From positions 124,001 to 188,000 of the forward strand of contig NZ_BMQA01000001.1 in assembly GCF_014647875.1 (NCBI RefSeq): a stretch of 64,000 bases of DNA, written 5' to 3'. Below the pieces are notes generated by a model. The model saw only the letters and a program-made list of their open reading frames with translations, was not told the origin of the DNA and did no database searches. The stretch is from Streptomyces brasiliensis (GTDB taxonomy: Bacteria > Actinomycetota > Actinomycetes > Streptomycetales > Streptomycetaceae). The stretch's first letter is position 1. Every line of letters starts with the position of its first letter. Made by a program: the position numbers and the translations under genes. Of this stretch, positions 24,553 to 33,066 are shown piece after piece.

Positions 24553-24578
24553 GAGGTACTCCCTTCCCAGTGAAGAAT

Positions 24579-24592
24579 TACCCCCGGGGGTA
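24579..24592. promoter_or_regulatory. CstR-type operator 2 (TACCCCCGGGGGTA)
   Basis: A perfect palindrome 27 bp upstream of the persulfide dioxygenase start, placed to occlude the promoter. Confidence 0.75.
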
Positions 24593-24613
24593 TATCTCCG
24601 ACAGTAGCACGAG

Positions 24614-24627
24614 TACCCCGGGGGGTA
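24614..24627. promoter_or_regulatory. CstR-type operator 3 (TACCCCGGGGGGTA)
   Basis: A second copy 35 bp upstream of operator 2 with one asymmetric position. Paired operators suggest cooperative binding of two repressor tetramers. Confidence 0.7.
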
Positions 24628-24684
24628 TTTTCGAGCACCTTCGAGCCGCACGCCGTACAGCCGATACCGACCCCGCGAATCAGC

Positions 24685-24704
24685 GATAACACCAAGTTGT
24701 TGTC
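24685..24704. promoter_or_regulatory. Probable TetR operator
   Basis: GATAACA-CCAAGT-TGTTGTC, 6 of 7 arm positions paired, ending 31 bp upstream of the tetR ATG; a further TGTTATCG copy of the half-site lies at 24720-24727. The AT-rich context marks a promoter, so autoregulation is likely. Confidence 0.5.
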
Positions 24705-24735
24705 ATCACTAAGGAGTCCTGTTATCGTCGCTTAC

Positions 24736-25434
24736 ATGGATACGAGATCGGCGATAATCGAAGCGGCGGCCACCCTCCTCGCGCAGTCACCGAGCGGCGA
24801 CGTCTCCACCCGAGCGGTGTGCGAGGCGGCCGGTGTGCAGCAACCCGTGCTGTACCGGCTGTTCGGTGACAAGGACGGACTGCTCACGGCGACCGTCGAC
24901 CACGTCTGGGACCAGTACCTGGGAGCCAAGCGGGCCGCCGAGAAGTCGGAGGATCCGCTGCGGGACCTGCGAGCGGGCTGGGACAGCCACACGGCGTTCG
25001 CCCTGGCCCACCCCAACGCCTACAAGCTGATGTTCGCCCCGGCCCTGCGCTCCGTGCCCGAGGCCGCGGAGGAGGCGCTGCGCATCCTACGTGAGGTCCT
25101 CGAACGACTGGCCGCGCAGGGACGTCTGCGGATGGCGCCCGACGCGGCCGCGCGCATGGTCATGACGGCGAACACCGGAGTCGCGCTCTCACTGATCACC
25201 CGTCCCACGCTGTACCCGGACGCGAGCCTCTCCGTGCTGGTCCGCGACGCGATCCACCGGGCCATCCTGCTGGACCCCGTCGCGGACACCACGGCGCACG
25301 ACGCACGGACGGCGGCCGCCACCACGCTGCTGTCCTCCCTCGACGAGCTGACGCCGCAGCCCTTCACCCCCGCCGAGTCGGGGCTGCTGGAGCAGTGGCT
25401 GACCCAGATCTCGAAGTCCGACCCGACCGACTGA
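24736..25434 (+). CDS. TetR family transcriptional regulator
   Basis: A 232-aa regulator. Residues 5-52 are the HTH (STRAVCEAAGVQQPVLYRLFGDKDGLLTATVDHVW); the rest is a helical ligand-binding domain. ATG 24736 gives a normal N-terminus; the longer reading from 24697 would run through the operator half-sites. Two SDR genes follow on the same strand, 120 and 936 bp downstream, and are the obvious targets. The effector is unknown. Confidence 0.9.
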   Translation: MDTRSAIIEAAATLLAQSPSGDVSTRAVCEAAGVQQPVLYRLFGDKDGLLTATVDHVWDQYLGAKRAAEKSEDPLRDLRAGWDSHTAFALAHPNAYKLMFAPALRSVPEAAEEALRILREVLERLAAQGRLRMAPDAAARMVMTANTGVALSLITRPTLYPDASLSVLVRDAIHRAILLDPVADTTAHDARTAAATTLLSSLDELTPQPFTPAESGLLEQWLTQISKSDPTD

Positions 25435-25553
25435 GACCCCCCGTCCCCGCACCGCCGGCAGCGCCCGTGGCTCCCGGCGTCGCTCGAACACGCCCAAAAA
25501 CCGGGCCGGCCCCGCCGGTTCGCTCCCCTTCGGACCCCCAAGGAAGCAGCATC

Positions 25554-26291
25554 ATGACGAACAACACCCCGCGCGTCGCCCTGGTCACCGGCGGTTCCGG
25601 CGGCATCGGCCGGACCGTGGTGGAGCGGTTGGCCCGTGACGGCATGGCCGTCGGCGTCCACTACGCCGGCAACAAGGCCCGCGCGGAGGAGACGGTCGCC
25701 GCTGTCCAGGCGCTGGGCGGCCGGGCCGTCGCGGTCAGCGGTGACGTCGCCGACGAGCACGCCATGTCCGACGCCTTCGACACCGTGGAGCGGGAGTTCG
25801 GCGGTCTCGACGTGGTGGTGAACACGGCCGGAATCATGCTCCTCTCGCCGATCGCGACGCTCGACCTCGACGACCTGGACCGCATGCACCGCACCAACAT
25901 CCGCGGCACCTTCGTGGTCTCCCAGCAGGCGGCACGGCGCGTGCGCCGCGGTGGCGCGATCATCAACTTCTCCACCTCGGTGACCCGGCTGCAGTTCCCG
26001 GCGTACGGCGCCTACGCGGCGAGCAAGGGCGCGGTCGAGGCGATGACGCTGATTCTGGCCCGCGAGCTGCGCGGCAAGGACATCACCGTGAACGCCGTGG
26101 CCCCCGGCCCCACCGCCACGGAGCTGTTCCTCGACGGCAAGGACCAGGCGGCCATCGACACCCTCGCCAAGGCCGCCCCGCTGGAGCGGCTGGGCACGCC
26201 GGAGGACGTCGCCGAGTCGGTCGCCTTCCTCGCCGGCCCGGCGCGCTGGGTCAACGGCCAGGTCCTCTACACCAACGGCGGCGTCGCCTGA
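25554..26291 (+). CDS. Classical short-chain dehydrogenase/reductase
   Basis: A 245-aa Rossmann enzyme. TGGSGGIG (residues 13-20) is the cofactor loop, NTAG the structural motif, and YGAYAASKG contains the catalytic YxxxK, with an upstream Ser in the FSTS strand; the C-terminus VNGQVLYTNGGVA is typical. Cofactor preference is not clear. AAGGAAG precedes the ATG. Probably in one transcription unit with the TetR gene and the next SDR. Confidence 0.92.
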   Translation: MTNNTPRVALVTGGSGGIGRTVVERLARDGMAVGVHYAGNKARAEETVAAVQALGGRAVAVSGDVADEHAMSDAFDTVEREFGGLDVVVNTAGIMLLSPIATLDLDDLDRMHRTNIRGTFVVSQQAARRVRRGGAIINFSTSVTRLQFPAYGAYAASKGAVEAMTLILARELRGKDITVNAVAPGPTATELFLDGKDQAAIDTLAKAAPLERLGTPEDVAESVAFLAGPARWVNGQVLYTNGGVA

Positions 26292-26370
26292 CCCCCGCGC
26301 CTGCCTTCACTTCCCGAGACGACCTCACGCACCGGCCTCGTACCGGCCTCGTACACAAGGAGAAGAAGCC

Positions 26371-27270
26371 ATGAGCAGCATCGTCGTGATCACGGGCGCC
26401 TCCAGCGGTTTCGGAGCCCTCACCGCCCGCACCCTCGCCGACGCCGGGCACACCGTCTACGCGGGCATGCGCCAGACGGCCACCCGCAACGCCCCGCAGG
26501 TCCGGGCTGCCGCCGACTACGGCACGGAGCACGGTGTCGACCTGCGCTCCGTCGAACTGGACGTCAACGACCAGGCATCGGTCGACGCCGCGATCGACCG
26601 CGTCATGGCGGAGCACGGCAGGATCGACGTACTGGTCCACAACGCCGGTCACATGGTCACCGGCCCGGCGGAGGCGTTCACCCCCGAGCAGCTCGCCGAG
26701 CTGTACAACGTCAACGTCCTCTCCACGCAGCGGGTCAACCGCGCCGCGCTCCCGCATCTGCGCAAGGCCGGCCGTGGCCTGGTGATCTGGGTGTCGAGTT
26801 CCAGCGTCAAGGGCGGCACCCCGCCCTATCTGGCGCCGTACTTCGCCGCCAAGGCCGCCATGGACTCACTGGCCGTCAGTTACGCAGCTGAGCTGGCCCG
26901 TTGGGGCGTCAAGACGTCGATCGTGGTCCCGGGCTCCTTCACCAGAGGCACCAACCACTTCGCCCACTCCGGCCACCCGGCCGGCACGGCCGTGGAGGCT
27001 GAGTACGAGTCGAAGTACCCCGGTCTCATGGACCAGGTCGGGCAGAAGCTGGCCGCGCTGGCACCGGAGGGCGCGGACGCCTCCCTCGTCTCCGACGAGA
27101 TCGCCCGCATCGTCGCCCTCCCCGCCGGTGAGCGCCCCTATCGCGTCCACATCGACCCGGCCGACGACGGCTCGGAAGAGGTCTCGAACGTCGCCGACCG
27201 CATCCGCCGCGACTTCTTGACCCGAGTCGACCTCGCCGACCTCCTGGACGTACGGCCCGCGAAGGCCTGA
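26371..27270 (+). CDS. Short-chain dehydrogenase/reductase
   Basis: A 299-aa SDR: TGASSGFG cofactor loop at residues 8-15, HNAGH, VSSSS with the catalytic Ser, and the catalytic Tyr and Lys in YFAAKAAMDSL. It is longer than the neighbouring SDR because of an extended substrate-binding C-terminus (FTRGTNHFAHSGHPAGTAVE). CACAAGGAGAAG precedes the ATG. An 11-bp sequence, CCGGCCTCGTA, is repeated head-to-tail just upstream. Probable oxidoreductase under the TetR regulator; substrate unknown. Confidence 0.92.
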   Translation: MSSIVVITGASSGFGALTARTLADAGHTVYAGMRQTATRNAPQVRAAADYGTEHGVDLRSVELDVNDQASVDAAIDRVMAEHGRIDVLVHNAGHMVTGPAEAFTPEQLAELYNVNVLSTQRVNRAALPHLRKAGRGLVIWVSSSSVKGGTPPYLAPYFAAKAAMDSLAVSYAAELARWGVKTSIVVPGSFTRGTNHFAHSGHPAGTAVEAEYESKYPGLMDQVGQKLAALAPEGADASLVSDEIARIVALPAGERPYRVHIDPADDGSEEVSNVADRIRRDFLTRVDLADLLDVRPAKA

Positions 27271-27451
27271 CACCGGCTCCACGACCGGGGCGACCGGACA
27301 CGCTCCGGCCACCCCACGGCCGTACCACCGCGCCCGCCGGGCAGGCCCCCCGCGACAGCGATCTCCAATAGGCGGTGGAGGATCTGGGCCGGTGGGGCGC
27401 ACGGCCCGGTGCCGGTGGGGACCATGGCCCTGTCACTCGGGCGAAATCCCC

Positions 27452-28015
27452 CTATCGCGGGGGCCGTGGGCTGTTCCATCCCGCACGGCGACGGACCGCG
27501 CGCGAGTGTGTGAGCGCGAGGGTGACGAACACGGCGACGATCAGGGCGGGTGCGGCGGCTGCCGCCAGCCAGTCTTCGCCGTCCCCGGGGCCCGCGGCCA
27601 GCTTGAGGATCGCCGTGGCCACGGCGGTGAAGAGTCCGGCACCGACGAGGACGGCGACGACGTTGCGCGTGCGGCCCGTGCCGGCCTGGCTCGAGCCGCG
27701 GCGCAACTCCGCCCAGTGGCGGGCCGTTTCGCGGACCTCGCGGCGGTGCTGCACCGTCGCGCCGATCCGGAGGCCCGCCGCGAGCACCGCTCCGGCCGCC
27801 GCGGTGGCCACCGGTATCCACCATGGCCCGGTCACGAGCAGCAGTACGGCGACGACTCCGGCGGTGCCCCAGCCGCTGAGGCAGGCCGCGGCCGCCGTAC
27901 GACGGGAGAGAGGGCGGTCGGCTCCGGCGCGCAGGTCGGCCAGGGCGGGCAGGTACCAGACGCCGCCGGCCACCGTGACCGCCGCGGCTCCCAGGGCGAG
28001 GACGGGTTGCGACAT
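27452..28015 (-). CDS. Small membrane protein coupled to ctaD
   Basis: A 187-aa protein with about four hydrophobic segments (residues 5-25, 45-70, 72-90 region, 118-140 and 150-168) and a basic Arg-rich C-terminus. It starts 3 nt after the ctaD stop, and its ribosome binding site (GGCGAGG) is inside the ctaD 3' end, so the pair is cotranscribed and probably translationally coupled. No family recognised. It could be an accessory subunit or assembly factor for the oxidase. Confidence 0.7.
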   Translation of the reverse strand: MSQPVLALGAAAVTVAGGVWYLPALADLRAGADRPLSRRTAAAACLSGWGTAGVVAVLLLVTGPWWIPVATAAAGAVLAAGLRIGATVQHRREVRETARHWAELRRGSSQAGTGRTRNVVAVLVGAGLFTAVATAILKLAAGPGDGEDWLAAAAAPALIVAVFVTLALTHSRAVRRRAGWNSPRPPR

Positions 28016-28018
28016 CGA

Positions 28019-29755
28019 CTACCTCGCCGCGGCCTCGAGCTCGGCGATCTCCGGGTGGTGCAGGTCGAACGCCGGGGACTCGGACCGGATCAGCGGTAGA
28101 CGTGCGAAGTTGTGCCGCGGGGGCGGGCAGGAGGTGGCCCACTCGAGCGAACGGCCGTAGCCCCACGGGTCGTCGGTCTCGACGGGCTTGCCGTACTTGG
28201 CGGTCTTCCAGACGTTGTAGAAGAACGGCAGGATCGACAGGCCCAGCAGGAACGCCCCGATGGTGGACAGGGTGTTGAGTGCGGTGAAGCCGTCGGCGGC
28301 CAGGTAGTCGGCGTAGCGGCGGGGCATGCCCTCGACGCCGAGCCAGTGCTGGACCAGGAAGGTGAGATGGAAGCCGACCGTGAGCGTCCAGAAGGTGATC
28401 TTGCCGAGGCGCTCGTCGAGCATCTTGCCGGTGAACTTCGGCCACCAGAAGTGGAATCCGGCGAACATCGCGTACACGACCGTGCCGAAGACCGTGTAGT
28501 GGAAGTGCGCGACGACGAAGTACGAGTCGGACAGGTGGAAGTCCATCGGCGGGGAGGCCAGGATCACGCCGGTCAGGCCGCCGAAGACGAAGGTGATGAG
28601 GAAGCCGACGGTCCACAGCATCGGTGTCTCGAAGGACAGCGAGCCCTTCCACATGGTGCCGATCCAGTTGAAGAACTTCACGCCGGTCGGCACCGCTATG
28701 AGGAAGGTCATGAAGGAGAAGAAGGGGAGCAACACCCCGCCGGTGACGTACATATGGTGCGCCCACACCGTCACGGACAGGCCCGCGATGGCAACGGTGG
28801 CCGCGATCAGGCCCATGTAGCCGAACATCGGCTTACGGCTGAAGACCGGGATCACCTCGGAGACGATCCCGAAGAACGGCAGCGCCAGGATGTACACCTC
28901 GGGATGGCCGAAGAACCAGAACAGGTGCTGCCACAACAGGGCCCCACCGTTGGCGGCGTCGAAGATGTGGCTGCCGAACTTGCGGTCGCACTCGAGCGCG
29001 AACAGCGCGGCGGCCAGCACCGGGAAGACGATCAGCACCAGCAGCGCGGTCAGCAGCACGTTCCACACGAAGATCGGCATACGGAACATGGTCATGCCGG
29101 GGGCGCGCATGCAGACGATCGTGGTGATGAAGTTGACGGCGCCCAGGATGGAGCCGAAGCCGGACAGGGCGACGCCCATGATCCACAGGTCGGCGCCGAG
29201 GCCCGGCGAGTGCACCGCGTCCGAGAGCGGCGCGTACAGGAACCAGCCGAAGTCCGCGGCCCCGTCCGGGGTGAGGAAGCCGAACGCGGCGATCGAGGAG
29301 CCGAACAGGAACAGCCAGAAGGCCAGCATGTTCAGGCGGGGGAAGGCGACGTCCGGGGCGCCGATCTGCAGCGGCATGATCCAGTTGGCGAAGCCGGTGA
29401 ACAACGGCATCGCGAACATCAGCAGCATGATCGAACCGTGCATCGTGAAAGCCTGGTTGAACTGCTCGTTCGACATGATCTGCAGTCCCGGGCGGGCGAG
29501 TTCGGCGCGCATCATCAGCGCCATCAGGCCACCGACGATGAAGAACACGAACGCGCTGACCAGGTACATCGTCCCGATCTTCTTGTGGTCGGTGGTCGTC
29601 AGCCACTCCACCCACGCCGGCCTGCTCGCCCTGCGTGCCGCAGGCGGTGCCGTATCCGGTCCCGCTACCGCGTCGGCGGCGGCCCACGGCCGTATGTTGT
29701 CTGTCTGCTGTTCCTGCGCCTGGTCCACCGGACCGCGTCCTTCCCCTGTGCTCAT
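28019..29755 (-). CDS. ctaD: Cytochrome c oxidase subunit I (aa3-type, orphan copy)
   Basis: A 578-aa heme-copper oxidase subunit I with about twelve membrane segments. Conserved pieces include [28 protein letters not shown] (heme a ligand His), [12 protein letters not shown] (CuB His and cross-linked Tyr), [10 protein letters not shown] (CuB His pair) and the terminal heme-ligand region [18 protein letters not shown] 29755 (MSTGEG) is chosen; another ATG lies 9 codons upstream. No subunit II or III genes are nearby, so this is an additional oxidase core. Boxes E1 and E2 upstream suggest control by the hypoxia-type regulator. Confidence 0.93.
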   Translation of the reverse strand: MSTGEGRGPVDQAQEQQTDNIRPWAAADAVAGPDTAPPAARRASRPAWVEWLTTTDHKKIGTMYLVSAFVFFIVGGLMALMMRAELARPGLQIMSNEQFNQAFTMHGSIMLLMFAMPLFTGFANWIMPLQIGAPDVAFPRLNMLAFWLFLFGSSIAAFGFLTPDGAADFGWFLYAPLSDAVHSPGLGADLWIMGVALSGFGSILGAVNFITTIVCMRAPGMTMFRMPIFVWNVLLTALLVLIVFPVLAAALFALECDRKFGSHIFDAANGGALLWQHLFWFFGHPEVYILALPFFGIVSEVIPVFSRKPMFGYMGLIAATVAIAGLSVTVWAHHMYVTGGVLLPFFSFMTFLIAVPTGVKFFNWIGTMWKGSLSFETPMLWTVGFLITFVFGGLTGVILASPPMDFHLSDSYFVVAHFHYTVFGTVVYAMFAGFHFWWPKFTGKMLDERLGKITFWTLTVGFHLTFLVQHWLGVEGMPRRYADYLAADGFTALNTLSTIGAFLLGLSILPFFYNVWKTAKYGKPVETDDPWGYGRSLEWATSCPPPRHNFARLPLIRSESPAFDLHHPEIAELEAAAR

Positions 29756-29863
29756 GTCGTCCGACGGACCGGGAAGTGGCATGGGTGAGGTGGGGGGAAA
29801 CGGACACCCGTGACCCTCCCGGTCGTCGCCACATGATCGTCGGAGGGGTACCTGGTCCCGATA

Positions 29864-29877
29864 GGGCCGAACAGCCC
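29864..29877. promoter_or_regulatory. DevR/OsdR-like box E1 (GGGCC-GAAC-AGCCC)
   Basis: A 5-4-5 inverted repeat with one mismatched arm position, 109 bp upstream of the ctaD ATG. The centre GAAC is the same as in box F. Confidence 0.45.
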
Positions 29878-29895
29878 TGTGGGTCCCGCAGGCTG

Positions 29896-29909
29896 GGGCC
29901 CAACGGCCC
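29896..29909. promoter_or_regulatory. DevR/OsdR-like box E2 (GGGCC-CAAC-GGCCC)
   Basis: A perfect 5-4-5 palindrome, 32 bp (three helical turns) from E1, between the VKOR stop and the ctaD start. Confidence 0.55.
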
Positions 29910-29940
29910 TCATCCCCCCTCGGCCGCCGGACGGGCGCGC

Positions 29941-30606
29941 TCAGAGCAGCGTCTGCCAGTAGGCCCACCAGCGGGTGGCGATCAGCATCACGATGCTCAG
30001 ATACCAGGTGACCGGGACCACCCAGTGGAACTCCCGCACCCCGGCCACCAGGGCGTCCGGGGCTCGGAGCACGCCGTGCCTCAGGTTGTGCGCGGTCGTG
30101 TACCAGAACATCGCGATGGTGGCCGCCCAGGCCAGGCTGCACCACAGGCACAGGGCACCGATCTCGTACAGCGCCTGGCTCATCAGCCACATGCAGAAGC
30201 CCACGCCGAGCAACGTGCCCGCGTTGAGCCCGAGCCAGAATCAGCGGCGGAAGCGGGCCCCGGCGAGCAGGGCGAAGCCGGCCGCGACGACGACCGGATA
30301 GGCGAGGAGGCCGATCAGCGGGTTGGGGAAGCCGAACACGGATGCCTGGTCGCTGAGCATCACGTTCGAACAGGACAGCACCGGGCTCAGATTGCACGAC
30401 GGGCTGAAGCGGGGGTTCACGAGCAGTTCGAACTTGTCGACGGTGATCACGAACGACGCCAGGCTCCCGAGTGCACCGGTCACGATCAGCAGCCAGGCGA
30501 AGGCACGGGAGGCACCGGTCGCGCCCGTCGCCGTGATCACCCGCTCACGCCGGCCCACCCGGGACTGGGAGGTGAGGTCATGCACGGTGGAGGTCGTGTC
30601 GCTCAT
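29941..30606 (-). pseudogene. VKOR (vitamin K epoxide reductase) family gene with in-frame TGA
   Basis: From ATG 30606 the protein reads as a VKOR family member with loop cysteines ([13 protein letters not shown]) and the membrane CLWC redox motif ([12 protein letters not shown]). At codon 122 (30241-30243) the frame hits TGA between GARFRR and [12 protein letters not shown], then continues in the same frame to a natural end at 29941. Homologues usually have Trp (TGG) at such a position, so one G-to-A change explains it. VKORs reoxidise periplasmic disulfide-forming systems. Without readthrough the CxxC half is lost. Confidence 0.8.
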
Positions 30607-30705
30607 CGAACGGAATCCGCCTAGCCGGTGGTGGACGTGGGTGACGCGGGCGCACGAACGCCGCCCCGCGTGATCAGTGAAGTCAGCACGCCCGACCCCC
30701 AACAA

Positions 30706-30719
30706 GGGCCGAACGGCCC
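30706..30719. promoter_or_regulatory. DevR/OsdR-like box F (GGGCC-GAAC-GGCCC)
   Basis: A perfect 5-4-5 palindrome 100 bp upstream of the VKOR ATG, in the gap divergent from the NUDIX remnant. Confidence 0.55.
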
Positions 30720-30824
30720 CGGCGGAAGCTGTTCGACTCATGTCTCACGCGCGGGTTCGCGCGGGCCTGCCCCGTGGAAGGCGTGGCATCCCGGCTGTCA
30801 GTGGTCCGCCGTAACGTCCGGCGT

Positions 30825-31345
30825 ATGACGCACCGTCCGATGGAACGACGCACCCTCGAGGCCACGATCCGCGATGCGCGTCGGGCGCCGGCCGGACACG
30901 ACACCGCCGTGCAGTGGCTGAGCCGCCCGGAGGCGTCCCTCGACGGGCCGCTCGCAGCCGAGGTGTGGGTCTTCGACCTGACTTTCACCCACGTCCTGCT
31001 GGTGCGCCACCGCTGGCGAGGATGGGTGGCTCCGAGCGGCAAGGTGGACCCCGGCGAGACCCCTCGCGAGGCGGCCCGGCGGGAGCTGTTCCAAGAGACC
31101 GGGGTGCGGAGCGAAGTCCGTGGCACCCCGGCGGCCGCCACCGTACGTTCCTACCGCCCCGACTGGCGGCCACCGTGGGGATTTCCTATGTGGCGGTCAT
31201 CGGTCAGCGGACGCGGTTGGCGCCCGAGGCGGAGCAGCCGGCTCTGTGGTGGAGACTGGACCGGGCTTGGCAGGGCTGGTTCGCTGAGGACCGTCTTCAG
31301 ATGCGGCGGTGTGCCGAGCGGCTACGACGACGTCGGACACGCTGA
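30825..31345 (+). pseudogene. NUDIX hydrolase gene with frameshift
   Basis: The frame from ATG 30825 contains an intact NUDIX box (GKVDPGETPREAARRELFQETG). Near 31160-31180 the homologous sequence jumps frame: the C-terminal part (VGISYVAVIGQRTRLAPEAE, then ALWWRLDRAWQGWFAEDRLQ) ends at TGA 31343-31345. The total length is two more than a multiple of three, fitting one lost base in the run before GTGGGGATTTCC. NUDIX enzymes hydrolyse nucleoside diphosphate derivatives; the product would be truncated and fused to a wrong tail. Confidence 0.75.
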
Positions 31346-31373
31346 CGCTGTCCGAGACCCGGCGCGGGCGCGT

Positions 31374-32891
31374 TCACTCGCGTCCGCGTCCGCGCCCCGG
31401 TGTCCGGATGCCGTAATGGGCGATCTTGCGGTAGATCGTGGCGCGGCTCATGCCGAGGCGTTCCGCTGCTCGGGTCATCGTGGTGGCGGGTTCGGTCAGG
31501 CAGCGGACTATCTCGTCCCGTTCCAGTTGCTCGATGCGGGTCAGGCGGCGTGTGGTGTCCGTGAAGACCTCCGCCGGGAGGTGCTGGACGTCGATCGTGT
31601 CCGTCCGGGAAGCCGCCTCACGAACGACGCGCTCCAGCTGGCGGGCGTTCTCCGGCCAGGCGTGGTCGGTCAGGGCGCGTGCCGCGGGCGGTGTGAAGGT
31701 GATGGGCCGGCCACGGTGGCGGCGGGCGAACAGGTCGGCCAGCGGGAGGATGTCGTCGGGGCGCAGACGCAATGGCGGTACCTCCACCACCGCGTCCACC
31801 TGCGCGCGCAGCGCCTCGGGCAGCGCGTCGTAGCGTTCCGCGGTGATGACGAACGGCTGGAGCGGGGGCGGAGCCCAGGGCCGCACCGGGCGGCGCGCGG
31901 CGGACAGCACCTCGGCGAGGCGGGCGGCCACCCGCGTGGAGAGCGCGTCCATCGTCTCCAGCACCACGCACGTGTCGTCCTTGGCCAGCTCGGGACTCCA
32001 CAGGCTGAGCCAGGGCCCGACGTCGGTGTCGCTCGGCGGGCGGGCGCCGAGGAGCCGTACCCGGGGGCGTGCCGCGCGGCGGGCGAGGCAGGCCAGGGCG
32101 GTCTTGCCCGCTCCGGGTTCGCCCACGACGGCCAGGACGTCACCGTGGAGCATCGCGGTGTGGGCCCGGTCGAGGGCCTGGGTCCAGCGCGGGGAGAGCG
32201 GCTCGGGCAGGTCCTGGTCCGCGAGGCTCCCGGCCTGGACCCGGAACACCTCACCCCTGGGCACGGAGGGTGACATCCGGCCGCCGTGACCCCGGGCCAG
32301 CATGAGGGCGCTGGTGTTGCCCGCCGCGGCCTGGGCGAGGGCCAGCAACAGGGACGAGGAGGCGTCGGACCAGGTGGTCAGATTGACGCTGCCCGCGAGG
32401 CCGCTGGTGACCGGGTCGAGTACGGGGACAGCGGCGCAGGTGAATCCGCGCAGGTCGGAGCAGTAATGCTCGTCGGCCCGTACGAGGGAGGGGGCGCGAT
32501 CCGCGAGGGCGAGCCCGAGGCCGTTGGTGCCCACGTTCTGCTCGGCGAAGTAGAAACCCGGGGCCAGATGGACACGGTCCAGCGCGCGGTCGACCGAGGC
32601 GTCGTCCGACATCCGGCACAACACCAGTCCGTCACTACCGGTGATCATCATGCTGACCGGTTCGTTGGCGAGCGTCGAGCGCAGGCCCTGGAGGACCTCG
32701 CGGCCGCACTCGTACAGCAGCGACTCGCGGTCGACGGCGCCCGTGAAGACGGGCTCGACGTGGTCGGGGGCCACGCCGTAGCCGCGGCTGCGCTGCCAGG
32801 AGGCCCGCAGCCGTGGGGCGAAGGTGGTGATCGCGCCGTCGTCGCGGGGGCGGGCGCCGTCGAGGTGTGGCGGGTTCTGATCGTTGTCCAC
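31374..32891 (-). CDS. GAF / degenerate AAA / Fis-type transcriptional activator
   Basis: A 505-aa regulator of the AcoR/MimR type. Residues 60-200 form a GAF-like sensor (VGTNGLGLALADR, YCSDLRGFTCAAVP). Residues 240-430 form an AAA-like region with Walker A GEPGAGKT but without the GAFTGA loop needed to contact sigma-54, which streptomycetes lack. Residues 460-500 form a Fis-type HTH (TMTRAAERLGMSRATIYRKI). It diverges from the amidohydrolase operon, with a 23-bp palindrome between them. Related proteins activate alkane, ketone or alcohol oxidation genes. Confidence 0.88.
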   Translation of the reverse strand: MDNDQNPPHLDGARPRDDGAITTFAPRLRASWQRSRGYGVAPDHVEPVFTGAVDRESLLYECGREVLQGLRSTLANEPVSMMITGSDGLVLCRMSDDASVDRALDRVHLAPGFYFAEQNVGTNGLGLALADRAPSLVRADEHYCSDLRGFTCAAVPVLDPVTSGLAGSVNLTTWSDASSSLLLALAQAAAGNTSALMLARGHGGRMSPSVPRGEVFRVQAGSLADQDLPEPLSPRWTQALDRAHTAMLHGDVLAVVGEPGAGKTALACLARRAARPRVRLLGARPPSDTDVGPWLSLWSPELAKDDTCVVLETMDALSTRVAARLAEVLSAARRPVRPWAPPPLQPFVITAERYDALPEALRAQVDAVVEVPPLRLRPDDILPLADLFARRHRGRPITFTPPAARALTDHAWPENARQLERVVREAASRTDTIDVQHLPAEVFTDTTRRLTRIEQLERDEIVRCLTEPATTMTRAAERLGMSRATIYRKIAHYGIRTPGRGRGRE

Positions 32892-32965
32892 CGTGGCCTC
32901 CCAGGGGACGCGTCATTGCGCCGACCGGGTCAGCGTAAGTCCGCCGAGCCGGGGCGCCACAGCAG

Positions 32966-32988
32966 GGGTGTCTCAAAGTGAGACACCC
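32966..32988. promoter_or_regulatory. 23-bp perfect palindrome, probable activator site
   Basis: GGGTGTCTCA-AAG-TGAGACACCC, 10-bp arms with no mismatch, in the divergent gap between the GAF/Fis activator and the amidohydrolase operon, about 80-100 bp from both starts. TGTCTC..GAGACA sites suit Fis-type dimers, so this is the probable binding site of the adjacent activator. Confidence 0.75.
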
Positions 32989-33066
32989 GGTGACTCCCCG
33001 TGGACGCGCCCGCTGCCTACCGTCCGAGGACAGACACCTCGTCGGTGACGGACATGGAGGCCGCAC

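Noticed and set aside
28112..29788. Long plus-strand open frame opposite ctaD
   Set aside because: Shadow of the oxidase gene; low-complexity translation rich in Glu, Gly and Arg.
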